This document shows, piece after piece, positions 1-9,050 of a stretch of DNA of 64,000 nucleotides (within the stretch, counting starts at the first letter, position 1; each line of letters starts with the position of its first letter). Both the position numbers and the translations under genes were made by a program. The DNA lies in assembly GCF_024298885.1 (NCBI RefSeq), contig NZ_CP101166.1, forward strand, positions 3,347,149 through 3,411,148, given 5' to 3'. The stretch is from Haloglomus halophilum (GTDB taxonomy: Archaea; Halobacteriota; Halobacteria; Halobacteriales; Haloarculaceae). Below the pieces are notes generated by a model. It saw nothing but the letters and a program-made list of their open reading frames with translations, made no database searches and was not told where the DNA came from.

Positions 1-252
1 GTCCTCACGACCGAGCCGAACGACCTGATGCGCGACCTCCACGACCGGATGCCGGTCGTCCTGCGTCCGGGCGAGGAGACGACGTGGCTCCACGGCGACC
101 CCGCGGAACGAGCCGACCTCTGCCGACCGTATCCCGACGACGACCTGGAGGCCTACCGCATCGGGACGGCCGTCAACGACCCGTCGAACGATTATCGCAG
201 TATCATCGAGCGCGACGACACCGAGCAGTCGGGGCTCAGAGAGTTCGTCTGA
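1..252 (+). CDS. SOS response-associated peptidase (SRAP/YedK-HMCES family), C-terminal fragment
   Basis: This is the 3' end of a gene cut by the left edge of the window; the frame is open from base 1 to a TGA at 250-252, giving 83 residues. The stretch TEPNDLMRDLHDRMPVVL followed by a WL pair is typical of the C-terminal part of SRAP-domain proteins. These form a covalent link to abasic sites in single-stranded DNA to protect them. The N-terminal catalytic Cys, which must follow the initiator Met, lies outside the window, so activity cannot be judged. The assignment rests on this short conserved block only. Confidence 0.75.
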   Translation, partial: VLTTEPNDLMRDLHDRMPVVLRPGEETTWLHGDPAERADLCRPYPDDDLEAYRIGTAVNDPSNDYRSIIERDDTEQSGLREFV

Positions 253-304
253 GCGGCGGGCCGACCGGTCACGGTATGGGGCCGTCGCAGCGGGTCGCGG
301 CCGC

Positions 305-1268
305 TCAGGGCTGCTGGATGTCGAACCCCGTGGTGAACGAGAGCTCGGTCGACGGGCCGCCGAACTCCGTGCTGTGGCCCACCGACGCCGCGACCTCGTA
401 GCGCCCCGGCCGCGGGGCCGTCAGGTCGGGATAGTGGTCCGTCGTCGAGGGGAGCACCTCGTATCGCCGGGCCACGCGCTCGCAGGGGGGGGATGCGCGT
501 GACCTTCCCGATGTCGCAGCGGAGCCACCCCTCGTCGGTCCGGCTGAAACAGCCCTCCGCCTCGTAGTCCGCCCAGAGGAGGAACCGACCGCGCCCGGGC
601 GTGGCCTCGGCGTGGAGCATCCCGAACGGCGGCACCGTCCCGGAGAACACCTCGCGGGGTTCGGACGCACGATTCCGCAGGCCGAACGCTATCTCGCCGG
701 GGTCGTCCGGCGCGACGTACGGGTCCGTCACGCGGACCTCCGGGACGACCGCCGGCGGGCGGTCCGGGTGGAGTCGATACAGCTGGAGGCCGACGTGGGT
801 GTAGGTCCCGCTACTGGCGCCGGTGAAGAAGTCCACCCGCTCGACGGTCTCCGCGAGGCCGGCCGGCAGCTCGTCGGCGCGCCAGCTCTCCTCCTGGATG
901 GCCGTCGTGACGGCCGCCCGAACGTCCGGGGAGTCGAGTTCCTCGACGGCCATCACCACCGGGTCGGGGCCGGGCTCCGCCGCCTCGCGCTCGACAGCCT
1001 CGGCCGAGTAGAACGCCGACGGCTCCAGGACGTAGCGGTTGTCGGGGCCGTCGGCGGTGTACTCCACGGCGAGGTCGGCGATGCGGAACTCCGCGTCGGC
1101 CGGCGGCGCGGCCGCTGTGGCGGTCGCCGTCGGGGTGGAGCAGTTCTGGAGGGTCGATGCGTCCGTCGGGGCGCCGGGCGTCCGGTCACCGTCGCGGTCG
1201 GCCCTGTATCCCGAGGTACAGCCCGCGGCGACGGCGCCGAGTCCGGCGAGGAGGGCACGGCGGCGCAT
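305..1268 (-). pseudogene. Tat-type lipoprotein gene with a +1 frameshift in a C8 tract
   Basis: The product starts with MRRRALLAGLGAVAAGC, a twin-arginine signal with a lipobox Cys, followed by a Thr/Pro/Ala-rich linker, so an exported lipid-anchored protein is expected. No known domain is recognised. The N-terminal frame runs well to a G8 run on the plus strand at 485-492 (C8 in the coding strand). After it, the frame ending at 305 carries a sensible tail (RRYEVLPSTTDHYPDLTAP, then GPSTELSFTTGF). With seven rather than eight C residues the two parts join as RIPPCERVARRYEV. It is therefore either a sequencing slip or a real inactivating insertion. A GTG at 1289 is an alternative start, but the ATG at 1268 gives the cleaner signal peptide. 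Confidence 0.7.
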
Positions 1269-1396
1269 GGCCGACGATTCACGAGTCACGGTAAGTGTCT
1301 TCGGTCAGCCGTTCGAGATGGCCCCCCGATGCCGAACGATCTGATGGGCTCCATCCGGGATAAATGTATTGTGTCGGATATTACTCTCGAAGTCCT

Positions 1397-3169
1397 TTAT
1401 TCTACTTCATAACCGTACTGTTCGCGTGCAGCCCCCACCGACAGTTTCTCCAGCCGCAGGTCACGCTCGATAGCGGAGCGCGAGCGGTCGGCGGGGTCGC
1501 CGTACCCGCCGCCGCCGGGCGACCGGATGCTCACCACGTCGCCGGGGTCGAGGTCGAGCGTCGTCTTCGGCGGCAGTCGGGTCGGTTCGTCCGCGCCGGC
1601 GGGCGTGTGGAACGCCGCGCCGGACGTTCCCGACTCACCGCCGGCCAGGCCGTACGGTCGGTGTCGATGCCGGTCCGCCAGCAGGGAGAACGCCGTCGGA
1701 CCGGTCCGACGGGACTCGCCCTCCGGGCTCACGGCCGCCTCTCCCCGGACCTCGATATCGCGCCGGAGCCCCAGGCCGCCCCGGTACTCGCCCGCGCCCC
1801 CGGAGTCCGGTCGGAGCGCGTATCGACGCACACGGAGCGGATACGCCGTTTCGAGCACCTCGACCGGCGTGTTGAGCGTGTTGGACATGTGGACGTGGAC
1901 GCCGTCCATCCCGTCGCCGCCCGCGTGGCCCCCGGCGCCGCCGCCCCCCGTCTCGTAGAACGCCCACGGCCGCCCCTCGCGGCCCTCACGGGGGTCGGTC
2001 CCGCCGAAGGTGACGTTGTTCATGGTCCCCTGCCCGGCCGCAGCGGCCCGCTCGGGCGCACACTCCGCGAGTGCGCCCAGGACCACGTCGGTCACGCGCT
2101 GGGAGGTCTCCAGGTTGCCACCGACCACGGCCGCCGGCGGGTCGGGGTTCACGACGGTCCCCTCCGGCGCGTGAATCTCCACCGGTCGGTAGGCCCCCGC
2201 GTTCGGGGGCACGTCCGGGTCCGTCACGCACCGAACCGCGTAGTACGTTGCCGAGGCTGTCACGGCGAACACGGCGTTGACCGGGCCGCGGGTCTGCAGT
2301 GCCGTGCCCGCGAAATCGACCGTCACCGTGTCACCAGCGACCGTCACGGTGGCCGCGATGCGCACGTCCTCGGTCCCGCAACCGTCGTCGTCCAGCGCGT
2401 CGGCGAACGCGTACTCCCCGTCGGGCAGGTCAGCGATCTCGGCGCGCGTCCGGCGCTCGGCGTAGTTCTGGATGGCCGCGGTGATGGCGGGCAGGTCCGC
2501 CCCGTAGCGCTCGTGCAGCTCGCGATAGCGCTCGGCGCCGGTCTCGTTGGCCGCGACCTGCGCGCGGAGGTCGCCCCGGCGCTCGTCCGGGGTCCGGACG
2601 TTCGCGAGGATGGTGTCGTAGATGGCCTCGTTGGCCGCCCCCGCCTCGTACAGTTTGACCGGCGGGATGCGGAGTCCCTCCTGGAAGATGTCGGTCGAAT
2701 CCGCCGCCACGCCGCCCGCCCGCGAGCCCCCCACGTCGGCGTGGTGTGCGCGGTTGGCGACGAACGCGAGCGGGTCGTCGTCCGCGTCCGCGTCGTCCGC
2801 GAAGACCGGCGTGACGAGCGTGAAATCCGGGAGGTGGGCGCCGCCGCGGAACGGGTCGTTGAGCAGCACCGCGTCGCCCGGTTCGAGGGCCGCTGCCGGG
2901 AACGCGTCGAGCGCCGCCGCGACGGAGAACGGCATCGCGCCGAGGTGGACCGGGATGTTCTCGGCCTGTGCCACGAGCGCGCCCTCGGCGTCGAACAGGG
3001 CACACGAGCAGTCGCGGCGCTCGGTCACGTTCGGCGAGTAGGCCGTCCGGACGAGTGTCGCGTTCATCTCCTCGGCGACGGCGGCACACGCGTTGCGCGC
3101 CACCTCCAGCGTCACCGGGTCCACGTCCACGCCCGCGCCCGCTCCGGGGTCGGAACCGTGCTCAGACAT
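1397..3169 (-). CDS. hyuB: Hydantoinase B / oxoprolinase family protein (HyuB)
   Basis: The 590-residue protein is a HyuB-family subunit. Recognisable features are [18 protein letters not shown] at the N terminus, [16 protein letters not shown] in the middle and a C-terminal [17 protein letters not shown]. HyuA/HyuB proteins act as N-methylhydantoinase or 5-oxoprolinase subunits, and relatives form acetone and acetophenone carboxylases. The substrate cannot be decided from sequence. The start chosen (ATG at 3169) overlaps the last bases of hyuA, implying translational coupling; an ATG at 3175 is also possible. The frame extends upstream to 3424, but that part overlaps hyuA and is not family-like. 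Confidence 0.9.
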   Translation of the reverse strand: MSEHGSDPGAGAGVDVDPVTLEVARNACAAVAEEMNATLVRTAYSPNVTERRDCSCALFDAEGALVAQAENIPVHLGAMPFSVAAALDAFPAAALEPGDAVLLNDPFRGGAHLPDFTLVTPVFADDADADDDPLAFVANRAHHADVGGSRAGGVAADSTDIFQEGLRIPPVKLYEAGAANEAIYDTILANVRTPDERRGDLRAQVAANETGAERYRELHERYGADLPAITAAIQNYAERRTRAEIADLPDGEYAFADALDDDGCGTEDVRIAATVTVAGDTVTVDFAGTALQTRGPVNAVFAVTASATYYAVRCVTDPDVPPNAGAYRPVEIHAPEGTVVNPDPPAAVVGGNLETSQRVTDVVLGALAECAPERAAAAGQGTMNNVTFGGTDPREGREGRPWAFYETGGGGAGGHAGGDGMDGVHVHMSNTLNTPVEVLETAYPLRVRRYALRPDSGGAGEYRGGLGLRRDIEVRGEAAVSPEGESRRTGPTAFSLLADRHRHRPYGLAGGESGTSGAAFHTPAGADEPTRLPPKTTLDLDPGDVVSIRSPGGGGYGDPADRSRSAIERDLRLEKLSVGAAREQYGYEVE

Positions 3170-5201
3170 CGGCATCCACCTCCACGACGAGACTCCCGTC
3201 GTCCGCGACACGGACACGGTCGGGCGGCCGCACCACGAGCGTCGATTCCGCGCCCTCGACGACGGCCGGCCCCTCGACGCGCCCGCCGGTGGGGAGGCGC
3301 GAGCGGTCGTACACCCGGACCTCCAGCGTCCGCCCGTCGAAGGTGACGGGCCGCTCCTCGCGGACGGCGTCGGCGACGGCGCCCTCGGTCCGCGGCGGGT
3401 CGAGTTCGGGCGGGTCGACCACACCGCGCGCCCGGAGGCGGACCGTCACCAGCTCCAGTGGCTCGTCGGGCGACGCGTGGCCGTAGCGCTGGCGGTGGGC
3501 CTCGTGGAACCGCTCGGCGACCGCGTCCAGCGCGTCGCCGTCGAGGTCGGCCGGCGCGTCGACCGTGAGGTCGTACGTCTGCCCCCGGTAGCGCAGGTCG
3601 AAGGCCCGTTCCATCCGCCGGCGGTCGGCGGGGACGTCCGCGAGGCGCTCACGTCCCCGTGATTCCAGGTCCGCGAACAGCGCCTCGAGGTCGGCGGCGT
3701 CGACCTCGCGCCACGCGCGGACCCGCGAGACGGACTCGTCGTACGTGCGGTCCGAGACCAGCAGGCCGAGTGCCGAGAGCACGCCCGCCGCTCGCGGCAC
3801 GACGACCTCCGGCACCGAGAGCTCCGACGCGACGGCGCTGGCGATGAGCGGCCCGGCCCCGCCGAACGCGACCAGCGCGAGGTCGCGCGGGTCGTACCCC
3901 CGCTCGACGGAGACAACCCGGAGCGCCCGCGCCGTGTCCGCCTCGGCGACCGACAGGATGCCGGCGGCCGCCTCGCGAACGTCCGCGTCGAGTGGTTCCC
4001 CGACCGCGCGCTCGATGGCCTGCCGGGTCGCGTCCCCCGCGCCGCCGATATCGCCGAGGAACGCACTCGGGGCGATACGCCCGAGCGCGAACGCGGCGTC
4101 CGTGACCGTCGGCTCGTCGCCGCCACGTCCGTAACAGACGGGTCCGGGTTCGGCACCGGCCGACGCGGGGCCCACCCGGAGCGCCCCGCCCTCGTCGACC
4201 CGGGCGATGGACCCGCCGCCGGAGCCGACCGTGTGGACATCGACCATCGGCGTCGCTACGGGGTACTCCCCGACCGTCACGTCCGTCGAGACGAGCGGCT
4301 CGCCGTCCCGGACGAGCGAAACGTCACAGGAGGTGCCACCCATGTCCATCGTCAGGACATCGTCGTGGCCGTGGCGCGCGGCGACGTGGGCCGCGCCGCG
4401 GACGCCGGCCGCCGGCCCGGAGAGGAGCGTCCGGACGGGCGTCTCGCGGGCGGTATCGGCGTCCATGAGCCCGCCGTTCGAGGCCATCACCCGGAGGTCG
4501 GCGCCGACGCCGGCCTCGCGGGCCCGGCCATCGAGCCGGCCGAGATATCGGTCCAGCACGGGCCGGAGCGTGGCGTTGAGTGCCGTCGCCAGCGTCCGCT
4601 CGTACTCCCGGATCTCGGGCAGCACCTCGCTCGATAGCGAGATAGCGCCCTCGTACCCGCCGTCACGAAGCGCCCGCCGGACCCGCCGTTCGTGGCTGTC
4701 GTCCTCGAAGGCGAACAGGAGCGCGACCGCGACGCTCTCGGCGTCGATGTCGGTGGGGAGGTCACGGACCGTCTCCTCGTCGAGCGGGGCCAGTTCCGTC
4801 CCCCGCTCGTCGAGGCGCCCGGGAACCTCGTAGCGCCGGTCCCGGGGCACCACCGGGTCGGGCTTCTCGCCGTGCAGGTCGTACAGGTCGGGCCGGTCCT
4901 GGCGGCCGATCTCCAGCACGTCCCGGAACCCCTCGGTCGTCAGGAGCGCCGTGTCGGCCCAGTCGCGTTCGAGGACCGCGTTCGTGGCGACGGTCGTCCC
5001 GTGTGCGAGCGCATCCACGGCCTGGAGCGGGAGCCCCTCGTCGGCCGCTTCGGACAGGCCCTCGACGACACCCTGCTCCGGCGCGTCCGGGGTCGAGGCG
5101 ACCTTGTGAACCCGAACCCGCCCGTCCGTGACCGCCACGACATCGGTGAAGGTGCCCCCCACGTCGATGCCGACGCGGGTGGCGGTGTCGCTGTCGCCCA
5201 T
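3162..5201 (-). CDS. hyuA: Hydantoinase A / oxoprolinase family protein (HyuA)
   Basis: The 679-residue protein begins with the actin-like ATPase motif GIDVGGTFTDVV and has a second phosphate-binding block, DMGGTSCDVSLV. This is the classic two-part nucleotide site of HyuA, the ATP-dependent partner of HyuB. The ATGA-like overlap with hyuB (8 bases) makes a two-gene operon. Family members couple ATP hydrolysis to lactam ring opening or to ketone carboxylation. The neighbouring divergent thiolase and HMG-CoA-synthase-like genes make a ketone or keto-acid pathway plausible, but that is inference. The 154-base gap to the thiolase gene must hold both divergent promoters. Confidence 0.9.
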   Translation of the reverse strand: MGDSDTATRVGIDVGGTFTDVVAVTDGRVRVHKVASTPDAPEQGVVEGLSEAADEGLPLQAVDALAHGTTVATNAVLERDWADTALLTTEGFRDVLEIGRQDRPDLYDLHGEKPDPVVPRDRRYEVPGRLDERGTELAPLDEETVRDLPTDIDAESVAVALLFAFEDDSHERRVRRALRDGGYEGAISLSSEVLPEIREYERTLATALNATLRPVLDRYLGRLDGRAREAGVGADLRVMASNGGLMDADTARETPVRTLLSGPAAGVRGAAHVAARHGHDDVLTMDMGGTSCDVSLVRDGEPLVSTDVTVGEYPVATPMVDVHTVGSGGGSIARVDEGGALRVGPASAGAEPGPVCYGRGGDEPTVTDAAFALGRIAPSAFLGDIGGAGDATRQAIERAVGEPLDADVREAAAGILSVAEADTARALRVVSVERGYDPRDLALVAFGGAGPLIASAVASELSVPEVVVPRAAGVLSALGLLVSDRTYDESVSRVRAWREVDAADLEALFADLESRGRERLADVPADRRRMERAFDLRYRGQTYDLTVDAPADLDGDALDAVAERFHEAHRQRYGHASPDEPLELVTVRLRARGVVDPPELDPPRTEGAVADAVREERPVTFDGRTLEVRVYDRSRLPTGGRVEGPAVVEGAESTLVVRPPDRVRVADDGSLVVEVDADV

Positions 5202-5355
5202 ACGGCGGCCACGCCAGGAGTCATGGTAAAACCGGCGTCAGTCCGGGTTCGAGCCGGGTGCGAGCTGGGTCGGGGCCGCACCCTCATCGCCCACCGTCCA
5301 CTGCCGGCGGATTCATCCCCACACGCTTAGGACGGGGGGCGCCGTTCGGCTCCCC

Positions 5356-6552
5356 ATGCGCGATGCCTACGTCGTCGGGGCCGGCCAGTCCGACTTCGGC
5401 GCCTTCCCCGACGAGTCGTACCGGTCGCTGTTCGCTACCGCCTTCGAACACGCCCTCGACGGGACCGCCGTCGAACCGAACGATGTCGACGAGGCCGTCG
5501 TCGGCACGCTCGGGGTCGGTGGGCGCCAGCTCGGCCTGCCGGGGCCGGCCGTCACCGAACACGTCGGTCTCCACGGCGTCCCGACGACGCGGGTCGAGAA
5601 CGCCTGTGCGGCCTCGGGCTACGCCGTCCGGCAGGGTGTGCAGGCGATTCGGTCGGGGATGGCCGACCTCGTTCTCGCGGGCGGCGTCGAGGTGATGACG
5701 GACGTCTCCTCGGACGCCGTCCGCTACTGGCTCGGGGTCAGCGGCGAGACCGAGTGGGAGCGCCTGTCGGGCACCACGTTCGCGGGCGTCTACGCCCAGA
5801 TGGCCTCGGCGCATATGCGCGAGTACGGGACCACCGTCGACCAGCTCTCGCACGTCGCCGTCAAGAACCACGCGAACGGCGCGAAGAACCCGCACGCACA
5901 GCTCGGCTTCGAGTGCTCGCTGGAGGACGCCTCCTCCGCGCCGACGGTGGCCGACCCGCTGACGCTGTACCACTGCTGTCCCACGACGGACGGCGCGGCC
6001 GCGGTGCTGCTCGCCAGCGAGGACGCCGTCGACCGGTTCACCGACGCGCGCGTCCGGGTGGCGGGCGTCGGCGCGGGCTCGGACCGCGTCGGCCTCTTCC
6101 AGCGCGACACGTACTCGGGCGTCCCCGCCTCGCGCCGTGCGGCCGAGACGGCCTACGAGCGGGCCGCTGCCGGGCCGGACGACCTCGACTTCGCGGAGGT
6201 CCACGACTGCTTCGCCATCGCGGAGCTGATGGCGTACGAGGATATCGGCCTCTGCGAACCCGGGGAGGCCGGCCCGTACATCGCGAGCGGCGCCACCCGT
6301 CCGGACGGCGAGACGCCCGTGAACACCTCGGGCGGCCTGAAGTCGAAGGGCCACCCCATCGGCGCGACCGGTGCCGGGCAGGTCGTCGAGGCGTTCGACC
6401 AGCTCACGGGCGGCGCCGGGGACCGACAGCTCGACGCGCCCGAGGTGGGGCTCACCCACAACGTCGGCGGCTCCGGCGGCGCGGCCGTGGTCCACCTGTT
6501 CGAGCGCGAGCACGACTGGGACGACGTGGAAGACGGGGAGGTGATCGCATGA
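5356..6552 (+). CDS. Thiolase family protein (SCP2/acetyl-CoA C-acetyltransferase type)
   Basis: This 398-residue protein has the thiolase nucleophile in ENACAASG (Cys84) and the C-terminal active-site block KGHPIGATGAGQ, plus HNVGGSGG near the end as in archaeal SCP2-type thiolases. The expected reaction is reversible Claisen condensation or cleavage of acyl-CoAs, for example acetoacetyl-CoA. The stop codon overlaps the start of the next gene as ATGA, so the two are translationally coupled. In archaea this thiolase type commonly pairs with an HMG-CoA synthase and a DUF35 protein, and here those two are fused in the downstream gene. The true substrate is not known. Confidence 0.9.
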   Translation: MRDAYVVGAGQSDFGAFPDESYRSLFATAFEHALDGTAVEPNDVDEAVVGTLGVGGRQLGLPGPAVTEHVGLHGVPTTRVENACAASGYAVRQGVQAIRSGMADLVLAGGVEVMTDVSSDAVRYWLGVSGETEWERLSGTTFAGVYAQMASAHMREYGTTVDQLSHVAVKNHANGAKNPHAQLGFECSLEDASSAPTVADPLTLYHCCPTTDGAAAVLLASEDAVDRFTDARVRVAGVGAGSDRVGLFQRDTYSGVPASRRAAETAYERAAAGPDDLDFAEVHDCFAIAELMAYEDIGLCEPGEAGPYIASGATRPDGETPVNTSGGLKSKGHPIGATGAGQVVEAFDQLTGGAGDRQLDAPEVGLTHNVGGSGGAAVVHLFEREHDWDDVEDGEVIA

Positions 6553-7982
6553 GCGACCTCGCTATCACGGGTGTCGGCGCGTACGCGCCGCGGCTCCGTA
6601 TCGAAGCCGACGCGTTCGCCGAAGCGTGGGGGCAGTTCGAGGCGTCCGGCGTCGAGCGGAAGGCCGTCCCGGAGGCCGACGAGGACGCGCTCACGATGGC
6701 TGCTGCGGCCGCCGACCGTGCGCTGGATGCGGCCGGCGTCGATGGGGCGGAGCTGTCGGGACTGTCGCTCGCCACCACGACCCCACCGCTCGCTGAGGAG
6801 GAACTGATCGTCCGGCTGGGGTCGATGCTCGGCGCACCCGAGACGGCGACCCACCACCAGTTCACGGCGAGTACCCGCGCCGGGGCCCGGGCACTGGCTG
6901 CGGCGTTCGACGCCGAGCGAGCGCCCGTGCTCGTCGTCGCAGCGGACTGCCCGCGGGCGGACCCGCCCGACGAACGCGAGCACGCCGCGGGTGCGGGCGC
7001 CGCCGCGTTCGTGCTGGCGCCCGACGACGGCGCGCGCGTGGTCGCACACGGCGAGTCCGTCACGCCGCGTCCGGGCGAGCGCTTCCGCGAGTCCGGGGGC
7101 GACCGCGTGCAGGGTCTCGGCGTGACCAGTTACGACCGCGCCGCGTTCCACGACGCGCTCGCCGGCGCGGCCGCCGATGCCGGCCTCGACGACCCCGACG
7201 TGTCGGCCGCCGCGGTGCAGGCGCCCGACGGGAAGCGGCCGTACCGCGCGACGGGGCCCCTGGGCGTCGACAGCGAGGCCATCCAGGCCTGCGCGACGGT
7301 CCACGACCTCGGCGACACCGGGGCCGCGAGCGTCCCGCTGTCCCTGGCACGGGCGCTGGCGGACGGCCACGACCGGGTCCTCGCGGCCGCGTACGGGAGC
7401 GGCGCCGGCGCGGACGTGTTCCTCCTGAAGACCGACGACCCGGTGCCGGCGTCCTTCGCTCTCGACGGCGAGGTCGACATCTCCTACGCCGAGTATCTCC
7501 GCCGCCGTGGAGACCTCGACGGGCAGGAACCGGCTGGCGGCGGTGCCTACGTCTCCGTGCCGACCTGGGAGCGCTCCATCGCCCAGCGACATCGGCTCGT
7601 CGCCGGCCGCTGTCGTGATTGCGGCGCACTCGCCTTCCCGCCGGAAGGGGCCTGTACTGACTGCGGCGCCCTGGTCGAGTACGAGTCCGTCACGCTCCCC
7701 GGGCAGGGAACCGTCGAGGCGGTCACGCGTATCGGTCGCGGCGGCGCACCCCCGGAGTTCGCAACCCAGCAGGTCCGGAGTGGCGCCTTCGGGGTCGCTA
7801 TCGTCTCGTTCGACGGCCCCGACGGCGGGACCGTCAGCGCCCCCGCACAGGTGACCGACCACGACACCGAGGTGGACGACGACCTCTCCGTCGGCGACCG
7901 GGTGGCGGCCGTCGTTCGCCGGGTCTACACGCAGGAGGGCGTCACCCGATACGGCTTCAAGGTGCGACCGGCGGGGGACTGA
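6549..7982 (+). CDS. Fused HMG-CoA-synthase-like (thiolase-fold) and DUF35 OB-fold protein
   Basis: The 477-residue protein has two parts. Residues 1 to about 320 have the archaeal HMG-CoA synthase layout, starting ITGVGAYAPRLRI and including the late motif VHDLGDTGAASVPLSLA. Residues from about 350 form a DUF35 module: a zinc ribbon with two C-x2-C pairs (CRDCG and CTDCG), then an OB-fold. At the position of the catalytic Cys of HMG-CoA synthase the sequence reads QFTASTRAGARAL, so the Cys appears replaced by Ser or Thr. It may therefore act as a structural partner of the thiolase rather than as a synthase; this is inference. It starts inside the thiolase stop codon. Confidence 0.8.
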   Translation: MSDLAITGVGAYAPRLRIEADAFAEAWGQFEASGVERKAVPEADEDALTMAAAAADRALDAAGVDGAELSGLSLATTTPPLAEEELIVRLGSMLGAPETATHHQFTASTRAGARALAAAFDAERAPVLVVAADCPRADPPDEREHAAGAGAAAFVLAPDDGARVVAHGESVTPRPGERFRESGGDRVQGLGVTSYDRAAFHDALAGAAADAGLDDPDVSAAAVQAPDGKRPYRATGPLGVDSEAIQACATVHDLGDTGAASVPLSLARALADGHDRVLAAAYGSGAGADVFLLKTDDPVPASFALDGEVDISYAEYLRRRGDLDGQEPAGGGAYVSVPTWERSIAQRHRLVAGRCRDCGALAFPPEGACTDCGALVEYESVTLPGQGTVEAVTRIGRGGAPPEFATQQVRSGAFGVAIVSFDGPDGGTVSAPAQVTDHDTEVDDDLSVGDRVAAVVRRVYTQEGVTRYGFKVRPAGD

Positions 7983-8040
7983 AGCCGCGGGCACCGCGGC
8001 GGCACGAGGACTTATCCTCGCGGCGGCGGGACCGGACCAC

Positions 8041-8889
8041 GTGCGAGCGTACCCATCGGTCCCGTCACTCGCGAACGCGGCTCCGGACCACCTGCAGGGC
8101 CACGTCTGGGTCCACGAGTGGCTCGACGGGGTCGCGATTCGGTTCAGCGTCGCGTCCGCCGGCTACCTCCAGTTCGGTGGGCCGGAGCGTGTCTTCGACG
8201 AGGTACCGCCCGAACTCGGGTACGCCGGCCGGTTCGTGGAGCGGGCGTTCGACCTCGGTGGGTTCCTCGACACGGTCGACGAGCCGGCACGCTACACGTT
8301 CGCCGGGGTGGCGACTCATCATCGGAGCATCGACTACGACTGGGACCGCCTCCCACCGGTGCTGGGAACGGCCATCTGGGACGACGCCGAGGACCGCTGG
8401 CTCCCGCCGGACCGCGTCCAGCAGGTCTTCGACCGGCTCGGGCCGCCACTGGTCACCGTCGTCGAGCGCGAACGGTCCGTCGACCAGCGCCCGCTCGCCC
8501 GATACGACCTGCCCGCGTCGGCGTGGGACGACGGTCCCGCGGCGGGCGTGACGTTCGTCGACAAGCGCGGTCATCGAGCGCGGTCGGTGGACCCGGACCT
8601 GCCGGACGAGCCGCCGACGGTCCACGTCGATACCGGCGATGCGTCGGTCCTCGCCGACCGGTTCGTCACGGACGACCTGATGACGACACGGGCGGCAGCG
8701 CTCCGTGACGGGGACGAGCCGGGCGCGTTCGACCCGCTGTTCGAGGCTGTCCTCGACCACGTCACTCGGGCGAACCACGGGGCGCTGTTCCGGGGGGTCA
8801 CCGACACGGGCGGGGTCGACCTCGACTGGGGGCGGTTCCGAGGGGGTGTCGCCGAGCAGGTGCGCCGCTGGCTGGGGATGACGGACTGA
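8041..8889 (+). CDS. RNA-ligase-like protein, probably without the active-site lysine
   Basis: The 282-residue product (GTG start) resembles haloarchaeal RNA-ligase-domain proteins. It has YPSVPSLANA at the N terminus, HVWVHEWLDGVAIRF where ligase motif I (KxDG) would lie, and THHRSIDYDWDRLPPVLGT in the middle. In covalent nucleotidyltransferases the motif I Lys accepts AMP or GMP. Here the residue two before DG is Trp in EWLDG, so the nucleophile seems absent, and the motif IV-like stretch AGVTFVDKRGHRAR is also weak. The similarity is a judgement from remembered family patterns, so the protein may be a non-catalytic relative or belong elsewhere. It stands alone between a coupled pair and a convergent gene. 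Confidence 0.5.
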   Translation: MRAYPSVPSLANAAPDHLQGHVWVHEWLDGVAIRFSVASAGYLQFGGPERVFDEVPPELGYAGRFVERAFDLGGFLDTVDEPARYTFAGVATHHRSIDYDWDRLPPVLGTAIWDDAEDRWLPPDRVQQVFDRLGPPLVTVVERERSVDQRPLARYDLPASAWDDGPAAGVTFVDKRGHRARSVDPDLPDEPPTVHVDTGDASVLADRFVTDDLMTTRAAALRDGDEPGAFDPLFEAVLDHVTRANHGALFRGVTDTGGVDLDWGRFRGGVAEQVRRWLGMTD

Positions 8890-9050
8890 CGGTTGCACCG
8901 GGATGACTGACAGGCGACGCCTCTGTTCCCGCGGCCACGGTGTCGGCGTCGCGCCGCTCGTGTCACCGTGCCCTCGCTCGTCAGGTCACGGCGCGGCTGG
9001 TGCGGACTGGTATTTGAAATCCAGGCTCCGAGGGCCGACCACGCTCCGAA

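Noticed and set aside
1364..3346. Long plus-strand ORF (660 codons) opposite hyuB
   Set aside because: It is the complement of a well-supported hyuB, with Arg/Val-rich low-information sequence; antisense frames stay open in GC-rich genomes.
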